Below are positions 7,681-15,343 of a stretch of 64,000 nucleotides of DNA, piece after piece; position 1 is the stretch's first letter; every line of letters starts with the position of its first letter. Where the stretch lies: assembly GCF_014529945.1 (NCBI RefSeq), contig NZ_JACVFB010000005.1:186001-250000 (forward strand), read 5' to 3'. The notes under the pieces are model-generated. The model had not been told where the DNA came from. It did no database searches and saw nothing but the letters and a program-made list of their open reading frames with translations. A program made the translations under genes and the position numbers. Source of the stretch: Chitinophaga varians. GTDB lineage: Bacteria > Bacteroidota > Bacteroidia > Chitinophagales > Chitinophagaceae.

Positions 7681-8901
7681 ATGTTAGACCAGAAACAACA
7701 TATAAAACTGCCGGAAGGCTCCATAGAGAAAAATACGACCACACTGAACCTGGGTCCTACCCACCCGGCTACACACGGCGTATTCCAGAATATCCTGGAA
7801 ATAGATGGCGAAAGAGTAGTGAGCGCGGTATCCACGGTAGGATATATCCACCGTGCATTTGAGAAGATCGCAGAACGCCGTCCATACTACCAGATCACTC
7901 CGCTCACAGACAGGCTTAACTACTGCTCCGCCCCTATCAACAACATGGGCTGGATCATGACGGTGGAAAAGCTGCTGGGACTGGAAATACCCAAGCGTGT
8001 TGACTACCTGCGGGTGATCATCATGGAGCTGGCCCGTATTGCAGACCACCTGATCTGTAGCGCGGTAATGGGGGTGGATACCGGTGCCTTGACCGGTTTC
8101 GTGTACCTCATGACCTACCGTGAACTGATATACGAAATTTACGAAGAGATATGTGGTTCCCGTCTGACGACCAACATTGGTCGTATCGGCGGTTTTGAAA
8201 GAAACTTCACACCGGCTGCTTTCGAGAAAATTGAACGTTTCCTGAAAGAATATCCGGTGGCGCTGAAAGAATTTGAGACCCTGCTGACCCGTAACCGTAT
8301 CTTCATGGAACGTACACAGGGCGTAGGTGCCATCAGTGCTGAAAGAGCCATGAGCTATGGTTTCACTGGTCCGAACCTGAGAGCGGCCGGCGTGGATTAC
8401 GACGTGCGTATTGCCAGTCCGTACTCCTCTTACCAGGATTTCGACTTCTCCATACCGGTAGGTACTACCGGCGACTGCTACGACCGTTATCAGGTACGTA
8501 ATGCAGAGATGTGGGAAAGCATCAGCATCATCCGTCAGGCGATGGACAAACTGAAAGGCTTACCGGACGATGTATACCATGCAGACGTTCCGGCTTACTA
8601 CCTGCCTGACAAAAAAGACGTGTATACAAAAATGGAAGCACTCATCTATCACTTTAAAATTGTGATGGGTGAAACAGATATACTGCCTGGCGAAGTGTAC
8701 CACTCCGTAGAAGGAGCTAACGGTGAACTGGGCTTCTACCTGATCAGCGATGGCGGCCGTAGCCCTTACCGGTTGCATTTCCGTCGCCCCTGCTTCATCT
8801 ACTATCAGGCTTATCCTGAACTGATCAAAGGCTCGATGTTGAGCGATGCGATCGTGTGTATGAGTAGCCTTAACCTGATTGCCGGTGAACTTGATGCATA
8901 G
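7681..8901 (+). CDS. nuoD: NADH:quinone oxidoreductase subunit D
   Basis: 406-residue 49-kDa-type subunit that forms the quinone pocket with NuoB. The N-terminal GPTHPATHGVFQ loop holds the quinone-site histidine. DRLNYCSAPINNMGW and the C-terminal GSMLSDAIVCMSSLNLIAGE are family signatures. It lies 11 nt after nuoC. A hairpin with a T-rich tail follows the stop codon. Confidence 0.97.
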   Translation: MLDQKQHIKLPEGSIEKNTTTLNLGPTHPATHGVFQNILEIDGERVVSAVSTVGYIHRAFEKIAERRPYYQITPLTDRLNYCSAPINNMGWIMTVEKLLGLEIPKRVDYLRVIIMELARIADHLICSAVMGVDTGALTGFVYLMTYRELIYEIYEEICGSRLTTNIGRIGGFERNFTPAAFEKIERFLKEYPVALKEFETLLTRNRIFMERTQGVGAISAERAMSYGFTGPNLRAAGVDYDVRIASPYSSYQDFDFSIPVGTTGDCYDRYQVRNAEMWESISIIRQAMDKLKGLPDDVYHADVPAYYLPDKKDVYTKMEALIYHFKIVMGETDILPGEVYHSVEGANGELGFYLISDGGRSPYRLHFRRPCFIYYQAYPELIKGSMLSDAIVCMSSLNLIAGELDA

Positions 8902-8930
8902 TAGTACCTTGCGGGTACTATTTGTTTTTA
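8902..8930 (+). promoter_or_regulatory. Attenuator-like hairpin after nuoD
   Basis: Directly after the nuoD stop, TAGTACC (8902-8908) pairs with GGTACTA (8914-8920) around the loop TTGCG, followed by TTTGTTTTTA. It looks like a weak intrinsic terminator within the operon and could lower expression of nuoE and later genes or set an RNA 3' end. It lies at the start of a 77-nt gap, long for this operon. Confidence 0.45.
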
Positions 8931-8978
8931 TGATAGCGTCTAAAGAATAAAATAAGCTTACTTAAACATAATTTTTTA

Positions 8979-9476
8979 ATGGCTGTGGTTCAATTTTCTG
9001 AAGAGAAACTGAATAAAGTAAAAGAGATCATCGCACGCTACCCGGAAGGGAAGCAGAAGAGTGCGCTGATACCTGTGCTGCATCTGGCACAGGAGGAATT
9101 TGGCGGTTGGCTGAGTGCAGAAACAATGGACTATGTTGCAGGTATCCTGCAGATTACGCCTATTGAAGTATACGAAGTAGCCACTTTCTACAGCATGTTC
9201 AACCTGAAGCCGGTAGGCAAATACCTGTTTGAAGTATGTCAGACGGGGCCCTGCATGGTAAGTGGTTCGGATCAGATCATTGACTATATTAAGAATAAAC
9301 TGGGTATCGGTGTAGGTGAAACTACGCCTGATGGCATGTTTACCCTTAAAACGGTAGAGTGCCTCGGTGCCTGCGGTTATGCCCCGATGATGCAATTGGG
9401 CAAACATTTCCGTGAACACCTGACCCCTGCCAAAGTAGATGAGATCATCGCAGAATGCAGGGCAAAAGCTAATTGA
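8979..9476 (+). CDS. nuoE: NADH:quinone oxidoreductase subunit E (2Fe-2S)
   Basis: 165-residue thioredoxin-fold subunit carrying the N1a 2Fe-2S cluster. Ligands are C87 and C92 (CQTGPC) and C128 and C132 (CLGAC). It works with NuoF in the NADH dehydrogenase module. Its TGA stop shares one base with the ATG of the next small gene. Confidence 0.97.
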   Translation: MAVVQFSEEKLNKVKEIIARYPEGKQKSALIPVLHLAQEEFGGWLSAETMDYVAGILQITPIEVYEVATFYSMFNLKPVGKYLFEVCQTGPCMVSGSDQIIDYIKNKLGIGVGETTPDGMFTLKTVECLGACGYAPMMQLGKHFREHLTPAKVDEIIAECRAKAN

Positions 9477-9688
9477 TGCATCAGCAAAAAAGTATCGTCA
9501 TGCGTATCGGTTCATTATTATATCAGCACCGCCTGACTATTATCGAAGCGGTATTGTTGATGGCAGCACTGGCAGGTCTGTGGCGGGTGAACAACTGGTT
9601 CCTCTCCTTTATCTGCGGCGTAGCCTCCGGTTATCTGTTTTTCCGGCTGGCAGAACGTATGGCGCAGCACCGGATACGCAAGGCATAA
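9476..9688 (+). CDS. Small membrane protein inserted between nuoE and nuoF
   Basis: 70 residues from the ATG that overlaps the nuoE stop by one base (a TTG one codon earlier is possible). Two hydrophobic stretches, about residues 19-35 (IIEAVLLMAALAGLW) and 40-55 (NWFLSFICGVASGYLFF), are flanked by basic residues (HRL, RMAQHRIRKA). The overlap argues for translational coupling, so it is probably a real gene. It is not one of the 14 canonical subunits and I do not recognise a family. It may be an accessory or assembly factor, or a passenger. Confidence 0.65.
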   Translation: MHQQKSIVMRIGSLLYQHRLTIIEAVLLMAALAGLWRVNNWFLSFICGVASGYLFFRLAERMAQHRIRKA

Positions 9689-9755
9689 AAGATATATCAT
9701 ACAAATCTGTTGATGGTGCTGGCTTACCTATCACCATTAAACCATAAGGAAGACA

Positions 9756-11120
9756 ATGGGACGCAAATTACTGTTAGACAAAGCACACATAGAAGGTATC
9801 CGGTATTACGACACTTACCGGGCTAACGGCGGTTATGCTGCGGCGGAAAAAGCCCTGAAATCCATGGGCCCTGAAGCTGTAGTGGAAGAAGTAAAGAAGA
9901 GCGGCCTGAGAGGTCGTGGTGGCGCCGGTTTCCCTACCGGCCTGAAATGGAGCTTCATCGCCAAACCGGAAGGTGTTCCGCGTTACCTCGTTTGCAATGC
10001 GGACGAATCAGAACCGGGCACATTCAAAGACCGTTACCTGATGGAGTTCATCCCTCACCTGCTGGTAGAAGGGTTGCTGATCTCCAGCTTCGCCCTGGGT
10101 GCTAACAGCGCATATATCTATATCCGTGGTGAATACGCCTGGATTCCGGATATCCTGGAACAAGCGATCGCTGAAGCCAAAAACAAAGGCTGGCTGGGTA
10201 AAAACATCCTCGGTACCGGCTATGATCTTGAAATATTTGTACAACGCGGCGCCGGCGCTTATATCTGCGGTGAAGAAACAGCCCTGCTGGAATCACTGGA
10301 AGGTAAACGCGGCAACCCCCGTATCAAACCTCCGTTCCCGGCCGTAAAAGGTCTCTGGGGATGCCCTACCGTGGTCAACAATGTGGAAACCATTGCTGCG
10401 GTAGTGCCCATCGTCAATATCGGTGGGGATGAATATATCAAATTCGGTATTGGTAAATCTACCGGTACCAAACTGATCTCTGCCTGTGGTAACATCAACA
10501 AACCCGGCGTATATGAGATTGAAATGAACATCTCTGTAGAAGAATTTATTTACTCTGACGAATATTGCGGAGGCATCAAAGGTGGTAAACGCCTGAAAGC
10601 GTGTATCCCCGGCGGTTCTTCCGTACCGGTGCTGCCAGCCAACCTGCTGCTGAAAACAGCGAAAGGCGAAACCCGTATGATGACCTACGAAAGCCTCAAC
10701 GATGGCGGTTTTGCTACCGGCTCTATGTTGGGTTCCGGTGGTTTCATCGTTATGGACGAAGACCAGTGTATTGTACGCAATACCCTCACCTTCGCCCGTT
10801 TCTACCACCACGAAAGCTGCGGCCAGTGTAGCCCTTGCCGTGAAGGTACCGGCTGGATGAAAAAAGTGCTGCACAATATCGAATACGGAAAAGGTAAAAT
10901 GAGTGATATCGACCTGTTGTGGGATATTCAGCGGAAAATCGAAGGCAACACTATCTGCCCGCTCGGCGATGCCGCCGCATGGCCGGTAGCCGCTGCCATC
11001 CGTCACTTCCGCGACGAATTTGAATGGCATGTGAAACACCCGGATGAAGCGCTGACCCGCAACTTCGGACTGGCACACTATGCGGACCCGCTGCCAGCAC
11101 CGGCTGCGGCGGCGGTGTAG
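9756..11120 (+). CDS. nuoF: NADH:quinone oxidoreductase subunit F (NADH/FMN binding)
   Basis: 454-residue 51-kDa-type subunit, the entry point for NADH electrons. The glycine-rich RGRGGAGFPTG (about 52-62) binds NADH, and the central GAGAYICGEETALLES segment is part of the FMN site. The N3 4Fe-4S cluster ligands are C355, C358, C361 (SCGQCSPC) and C401 (TICPLGD). The start has a usable GGAAG just upstream. A GCAAAGNN octamer array begins within a few bases of the stop codon. Confidence 0.98.
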   Translation: MGRKLLLDKAHIEGIRYYDTYRANGGYAAAEKALKSMGPEAVVEEVKKSGLRGRGGAGFPTGLKWSFIAKPEGVPRYLVCNADESEPGTFKDRYLMEFIPHLLVEGLLISSFALGANSAYIYIRGEYAWIPDILEQAIAEAKNKGWLGKNILGTGYDLEIFVQRGAGAYICGEETALLESLEGKRGNPRIKPPFPAVKGLWGCPTVVNNVETIAAVVPIVNIGGDEYIKFGIGKSTGTKLISACGNINKPGVYEIEMNISVEEFIYSDEYCGGIKGGKRLKACIPGGSSVPVLPANLLLKTAKGETRMMTYESLNDGGFATGSMLGSGGFIVMDEDQCIVRNTLTFARFYHHESCGQCSPCREGTGWMKKVLHNIEYGKGKMSDIDLLWDIQRKIEGNTICPLGDAAAWPVAAAIRHFRDEFEWHVKHPDEALTRNFGLAHYADPLPAPAAAAV

Positions 11121-11121
11121 T

Positions 11122-11160
11122 GCTCGCAAAGGCGCAAAGCAGCAAAGGCGCAAAGATTAT
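11122..11160 (+). repeat. Left arm of the GxxExxY cassette (GCAAAGNN octamers)
   Basis: Four octamers in exact phase at 11126-11157: GCAAAGGC, GCAAAGCA, GCAAAGGC, GCAAAGAT. The 39-nt arm is 33/39 identical to the reverse complement of 11577-11615. It begins two bases after the nuoF stop codon. Confidence 0.85.
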
Positions 11161-11194
11161 TTTCTGGAATTGTTAACCCAAAATATTTTCATCC

Positions 11195-11572
11195 ATGACA
11201 GAAAATGAAATCTCTAAGGAGGTTGTCGATGCTTGCTTTGTAATACACACCAAGTATGGACCAGGATTATTTGAATCGGTTTATGAAGAACTACTAAGTT
11301 ATGAACTGATAAAAAGAAATCTGAAGATCGAAAGACAGGTATGTGTGACGTTGATTCATGATAATATAGTTCTTAAAAAAGCATTCAGAGCAGACTTGAT
11401 CGTTGAAAACAAGTTGATTGTTGAAATTAAATCTGTAGAAGAGTTGAAAGACATGCATTATAAGCAGCTTTTCACCTATATGAAACTTGCAAATGTGAAA
11501 CTCGGATTACTGGTGAATTTTAACGTTGCGCTGATAAAAAATGGCATTCATAGAATAGTTAACAAATTATAA
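11195..11572 (+). CDS. GxxExxY family protein (PD-(D/E)XK nuclease fold)
   Basis: 125 residues. The family signature is G24-L-F-E27-S-V-Y30. A complete PD-(D/E)XK-type site is visible: D67 in FRADLIV and E77-x-K79 in LIVEIKSV. The family is widespread but its biological role is not established. The gene is clearly richer in A/T than its nuo neighbours, uses AT-ending codons, and is enclosed by 39-nt imperfect inverted repeats between nuoF and nuoG. It therefore looks like an acquired cassette. The intact site suggests selection for activity. It lies in the sense direction of the operon and could be cotranscribed with it. Confidence 0.88.
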   Translation: MTENEISKEVVDACFVIHTKYGPGLFESVYEELLSYELIKRNLKIERQVCVTLIHDNIVLKKAFRADLIVENKLIVEIKSVEELKDMHYKQLFTYMKLANVKLGLLVNFNVALIKNGIHRIVNKL

Positions 11573-11576
11573 AAAT

Positions 11577-11615
11577 ATAACCTTTGCTGCTTTGCTGCTT
11601 GGCGGCTTTGCGTGC
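11577..11615 (+). repeat. Right arm of the GxxExxY cassette (inverted octamers)
   Basis: Four octamers of form NNCTTTGC in phase at 11580-11611 (ACCTTTGC, TGCTTTGC, the degenerate TGCTTGGC, GGCTTTGC), the inverted counterpart of the left arm. It ends 16 nt before the nuoG start codon. Confidence 0.85.
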
Positions 11616-11631
11616 AAAAAATATATCCAAG

Positions 11632-12720
11632 ATGGCGGAGGAAAAAAAATTATTTAAGGTTAAGATCGATAACATCTCCGTGGAGGTCGAACCTGGTACT
11701 ACGATACTGAATGCGGCCCGGTCGATAGGTGGAGATGTGGTACCGCCGGCTATGTGCTACTATTCCAAGCTGCAGGGCAGCGGTGGTAAATGCCGTACCT
11801 GCCTGGTAAAAGTAACCAAAGGCTCCGAGGCCGACCCGCGCCCGATGCCTAAACTGGTGGCCAGCTGCCGTACCACCGTTATGGATGGTATGGAAGTGGC
11901 TAACATCACTTCTCCGGAAGTACAGGAAGCCCGTAAAGGCGTGGTGGAATTCCTGCTGCTCAATCACCCGCTGGACTGCCCCGTTTGCGACCAGGCCGGT
12001 GAATGTGACCTGCAGAACCTGAGCTATGAACACGGCGCTGAAGCTACCCGCTACGAATTCAAACGCAGAACTTTCGATAAAATCGACATCGGTGATAAGA
12101 TACAGCTGCACATGACCCGCTGCATCCTTTGCTACCGCTGCGTATTCACTGCTGACCAGCTCACGGAAAAACGTGAACACGGCATACTCGGCCGTGGTGA
12201 TGCTTCTGAAATCAGCACCTATATTCATCAGTCTCTCGACAACAACTTTATCGGCAACGTCATCGACGTATGCCCGGTAGGCGCCCTCACCGATAAAACC
12301 TTCCGTTTCAAAAACCGGGTTTGGTTCCTCAAACCGGTGGATGCCCACCGTCACTGCGATGACCCGAAATGCTGCGGTAAAACAGTACTGTGGATGCGTG
12401 GTGATGAGGTGTTCCGTGTAACTGCCCGTAAAGACAAATACGGTGAAGTGGAAGACTTTATCTGCGATACCTGCCGTTTCGATAAAAAAGAAAAATCAGA
12501 CTGGATCATCGAAGGCCCTCGTAAAATAGACCGTCACAGCGTTATTTCCCAGGGCCATTACGTGAATACCGTTAAACCGAAAGACCCCCTCGTGGAAGTA
12601 CTGGACGGAAGACAGCCTAAGTTGCTGTTCGATATCCACTCCACCAGTGAGGTGAACCGGCCGGAAATAGATCTCTCTAAGATCGAAGGTCCTGCTCATT
12701 CGGACGATTTTAATAAGTAA
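11632..12720 (+). CDS. nuoG: NADH:quinone oxidoreductase subunit G, short form
   Basis: 362 residues from MAEEKKLFKV; a longer frame upstream would translate the repeat arm and is rejected. The N1b 2Fe-2S ligands are C42, C54, C57, C79. N5 ligands are H112, C116, C119, C125 and N4 ligands C164, C167, C170, C214. An additional Cys group (C242, C247, C248, C278, C281) follows where the N7-type domain of longer NuoG proteins begins. The molybdopterin-oxidoreductase-like C-terminal half of E. coli or Thermus NuoG is absent. The stop is natural and followed by a heptamer array, so this looks like a lineage form, not a break. Confidence 0.93.
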   Translation: MAEEKKLFKVKIDNISVEVEPGTTILNAARSIGGDVVPPAMCYYSKLQGSGGKCRTCLVKVTKGSEADPRPMPKLVASCRTTVMDGMEVANITSPEVQEARKGVVEFLLLNHPLDCPVCDQAGECDLQNLSYEHGAEATRYEFKRRTFDKIDIGDKIQLHMTRCILCYRCVFTADQLTEKREHGILGRGDASEISTYIHQSLDNNFIGNVIDVCPVGALTDKTFRFKNRVWFLKPVDAHRHCDDPKCCGKTVLWMRGDEVFRVTARKDKYGEVEDFICDTCRFDKKEKSDWIIEGPRKIDRHSVISQGHYVNTVKPKDPLVEVLDGRQPKLLFDIHSTSEVNRPEIDLSKIEGPAHSDDFNK

Positions 12721-12724
12721 GCAT

Positions 12725-12751
12725 CGTATTCGTAATTCGTAATTCGTAATT
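12725..12751 (+). repeat. CGTAATT heptamer array between nuoG and nuoH
   Basis: One CGTATT and three perfect CGTAATT units in phase, filling most of the 36-nt gap between the nuoG stop and the nuoH start. Confidence 0.8.
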
Positions 12752-12756
12752 GGAAA

Positions 12757-13800
12757 ATGACGTTATTAAGCATAGACTGGTTTTTTATTCTTGAAAAAAT
12801 ACTGCTGATATCCGCAGTATTGGTGCTGTCACTCGTAGTGGCCATGTACTCTACCTGGGGCGAAAGAAAGGTGGCTGCCTGGATTCAGGACCGTCTCGGC
12901 CCGAACCGCGCCGGTCCGATGGGACTGCTGCAACCGCTGGCTGATGGTGGTAAACTCTTCTTCAAAGAAGAGATCATCCCTACCAACTCCAACCGGTTCC
13001 TCTTTATCCTCGGTCCGTCTATTGCCATGTTGGTGGCATGTATGACCAGCGCCGTAATACCATGGGGCGATACGCTGACCATCGCTGGCCGTACGGTGTC
13101 TCTGCAGGTGGCTGATGTTAACATCGGTATCCTGTTCATTTTTGGTGTGCTGAGTGTGGGCGTATATGGTATCATGATCGGTGGCTGGGCTTCTAACAAC
13201 AAATACTCCCTGCTGGCATCTGTAAGGGCTGCCTCCCAGATCATCTCTTATGAGCTGCCGATGGGCCTGGCGCTGATCGCGCTGCTGATGCTGACCGGCA
13301 CGCTGAGCCTGAAAGAAATCGTAGAACAGCAACGCCACGATCTCTGGAACGTGGTATACCAGCCGCTAGGCTTCTTTATCTTCCTGGTAACGGCTTTTGC
13401 TGAAACGAACCGTGCTCCTTTTGACCTGCCGGAAGCAGAGAACGAACTGAATGGTGGTTACCACCTGGAATATTCTTCCATGAAACTGGGCTTTTATCTC
13501 TTTGCAGAATATATCAATATGTTTGTCAGCTCTGCGCTGATGGCCACTATGTACTTCGGCGGATATGCTTTCCCGGGTATGGACAGTCTGGGCGTTAGTC
13601 CCAACCTGCTCACCATGCTGGGCTTCCTGGCGCTGTTCGTGAAGATACTGGTGTTTATATTCTTCTTTATGTGGGTACGGTGGACGATCCCGAGGTTCCG
13701 TTATGATCAGCTGATGCGGCTGGGTTGGAGAGTGATGATTCCGCTGGCATTGGCCAATATGCTGATTACCGGTGCTATTGTACTGGCCCGTCAACACTAA
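12757..13800 (+). CDS. nuoH: NADH:quinone oxidoreductase subunit H
   Basis: 347-residue membrane subunit with about eight transmembrane helices that joins the quinone pocket to the proton-pumping arm. Recognisable motifs are AAWIQDRLGPNRAGP near residue 35, EEIIPTNSNRFLF, and the acidic loop AFAETNRAPFDLPEAENEL near 210-230. Standard length. Confidence 0.97.
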   Translation: MTLLSIDWFFILEKILLISAVLVLSLVVAMYSTWGERKVAAWIQDRLGPNRAGPMGLLQPLADGGKLFFKEEIIPTNSNRFLFILGPSIAMLVACMTSAVIPWGDTLTIAGRTVSLQVADVNIGILFIFGVLSVGVYGIMIGGWASNNKYSLLASVRAASQIISYELPMGLALIALLMLTGTLSLKEIVEQQRHDLWNVVYQPLGFFIFLVTAFAETNRAPFDLPEAENELNGGYHLEYSSMKLGFYLFAEYINMFVSSALMATMYFGGYAFPGMDSLGVSPNLLTMLGFLALFVKILVFIFFFMWVRWTIPRFRYDQLMRLGWRVMIPLALANMLITGAIVLARQH

Positions 13801-13856
13801 TTTTTTATCAAATAATTTATACACACCACGGGTGTGGACTAAATAAAGCATTTATT

Positions 13857-14363
13857 ATGCAAGCATTAACAAACAGGGCAAAACCGGTGGACCGTAGTCC
13901 ATTAAGCTTTACAGACAAGTTGTATGTGCCTGCTATTGCCAAAGGCATGTGGATTACCTTAAAGCACTTATTCAAGCGGAAGGCTACCGTTGCCTTCCCT
14001 GAACAGCGCCGTCAATTCAGCCCGGTATTCCGTGGATTACACGTATTGAACCGGGATGAAGAAGGTCGTGAAAGATGCACCGCCTGTGGTCTGTGCGCGG
14101 TGGCCTGCCCTGCAGAAGCCATCACCATGGAGGCCGCGGAAAGAAAACCAGGAGAAGAGCACCTGTACCGTGAAGAGAAATATGCGGCCCGGTATGAGAT
14201 CAACATGCTGCGTTGTATTTTCTGCGGATTCTGTGAAGAGGCTTGTCCCAAAGATGCGATCTATATGTCTGAAACCTTCGCGCCGTCTAACTATCAGCGT
14301 AAAGGCTTCATTTATGGAAAGCCGGATCTGTTGATCCCTGATCCAAAACAACAGTCCAAATAA
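13857..14363 (+). CDS. nuoI: NADH:quinone oxidoreductase subunit I (two 4Fe-4S)
   Basis: 168-residue ferredoxin-like subunit. Two CX2CX2CX3C motifs carry clusters N6a and N6b: C74/C77/C80/C84 (CTACGLCAVACP) and C120/C123/C126/C130 (CIFCGFCEEACP). The start at MQALTNRAK is used; the frame extends back into nuoH but without family similarity. The gap to nuoH contains a small ACACC/GGTGT hairpin. Confidence 0.97.
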   Translation: MQALTNRAKPVDRSPLSFTDKLYVPAIAKGMWITLKHLFKRKATVAFPEQRRQFSPVFRGLHVLNRDEEGRERCTACGLCAVACPAEAITMEAAERKPGEEHLYREEKYAARYEINMLRCIFCGFCEEACPKDAIYMSETFAPSNYQRKGFIYGKPDLLIPDPKQQSK

Positions 14364-14412
14364 TTATTCACAATACGCATAAGCTAAAAACACATAGTCA
14401 AACATAGCAGAG

Positions 14413-14913
14413 ATGGGAATGAGTATACAACAAATAATTTTCATGGTGCTTTCAGTCATCGCCCTGGTTTCGGCGCTGGGTGTAGTATTGAGTAAGAATC
14501 CCGTGACGAGCGTATTGTGTCTGATCGTAACCTTCTTTACCATTGCGGGGCATTACATTATGCTGAACGCACAGTTTCTGGCGGTAGTGCATATCATCGT
14601 ATATGCCGGTGCCATCATGGTATTGTTCCTTTATGTGATGATGCTGATGAACCTGAACGCGGAGGTAGAGCCTCAGAAACGCAACTGGCTGAAATATGCC
14701 GGCGCTATCAGTGGGGGTGCTTTGCTGGTGGTACTGGTAGCCGCCCTGCGCGATGCCAGCATGCCGGCTGTCGGCGCAGAAGCAAATGAAATAGGATTGA
14801 TCAAAAATCTCGGCCAGCTGTTGTTCACGCAATATGTGGTGCCGTTTGAAGTGAGCAGCATCCTGTTCCTCAGCGCCATGGTAGGTGCCGTTGTTATCGG
14901 TAAAAAAGATTAA
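14413..14913 (+). CDS. nuoJ: NADH:quinone oxidoreductase subunit J
   Basis: 166-residue membrane subunit with about five transmembrane helices. HIIVYAGAIMVLFLYVMMLM near residues 59-78 is the family core, containing the pi-bulge region of the third helix. Followed by a heptamer array. Confidence 0.95.
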   Translation: MGMSIQQIIFMVLSVIALVSALGVVLSKNPVTSVLCLIVTFFTIAGHYIMLNAQFLAVVHIIVYAGAIMVLFLYVMMLMNLNAEVEPQKRNWLKYAGAISGGALLVVLVAALRDASMPAVGAEANEIGLIKNLGQLLFTQYVVPFEVSSILFLSAMVGAVVIGKKD

Positions 14914-14936
14914 TTAAGCGGATACGGGAGCCTTTT

Positions 14937-14964
14937 CGTAATTCGTAATTCTTAATTTGTAATT
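14937..14964 (+). repeat. Heptamer array between nuoJ and nuoK
   Basis: Four 7-nt units in phase, CGTAATT, CGTAATT, CTTAATT, TGTAATT, ending eight bases before the nuoK start codon. Same word as the nuoG/nuoH array. Confidence 0.8.
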
Positions 14965-14971
14965 CATTTTT

Positions 14972-15289
14972 ATGCCTGTTCAATATTACATATTCCTGAG
15001 TATCGCCCTGTTCTGCATTGGTGTGATGGGGGTGCTGATGCGCCGTAATGCCATCATCATTTTTATGTGCATAGAGCTGATGCTGAATGCCGTAAACCTG
15101 TTGCTGGTAGCATTTTCCAAAATGTGGGCAGATGCTGGAAGAGTAGATGCGGGATCAGCGCAATTGTTTGTATTCTTTATTATGGTGGTGGCTGCTGCAG
15201 AAGTAGCGGTAGGCCTGGCTATCATTACAATGGTCTACAGAAACACACACTCGGTAGATATAAACATTCTTAACAGGCTGAAAAATTAA
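14972..15289 (+). CDS. nuoK: NADH:quinone oxidoreductase subunit K
   Basis: 105-residue membrane subunit with three helices. The conserved glutamate of the second helix is in FMCIELMLNAVNLLLVAF and a second acidic residue is in AAAEVAVGLAI; both belong to the central proton axis. The stop codon lies inside an inverted AT-rich heptamer repeat. Confidence 0.96.
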   Translation: MPVQYYIFLSIALFCIGVMGVLMRRNAIIIFMCIELMLNAVNLLLVAFSKMWADAGRVDAGSAQLFVFFIMVVAAAEVAVGLAIITMVYRNTHSVDINILNRLKN

Positions 15290-15318
15290 TAATTCATCCT
15301 CTTTAATTATTAATTGTT
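15284..15318. repeat. Inverted heptamer repeat across the nuoK stop codon
   Basis: AATTAATAATT (15284-15294) and its exact complement AATTATTAATT (15305-15315). In 7-nt phase: AATTAAT, AATTCAT, CCTCTTT, AATTATT, AATTGTT. The stop codon of nuoK is within the left half. Confidence 0.7.
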
Positions 15319-15343
15319 TCGACGTCGTAAATAGAATTGATAA

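Noticed and set aside
11584..11631. Upstream extension of nuoG
   Set aside because: The extra residues would be a translation of the repeat arm; the conserved N-terminus begins at the ATG at 11632.
11100..11640. Target-site duplication around the GxxExxY cassette
   Set aside because: No convincing direct repeat of 4 bp or more is visible immediately outside the two arms, so a classical transposon cannot be claimed from this copy.
13725..13856. Upstream extension of nuoI into nuoH
   Set aside because: It overlaps the conserved nuoH C-terminus and has no similarity to NuoI; the ATG at 13857 gives the normal length.
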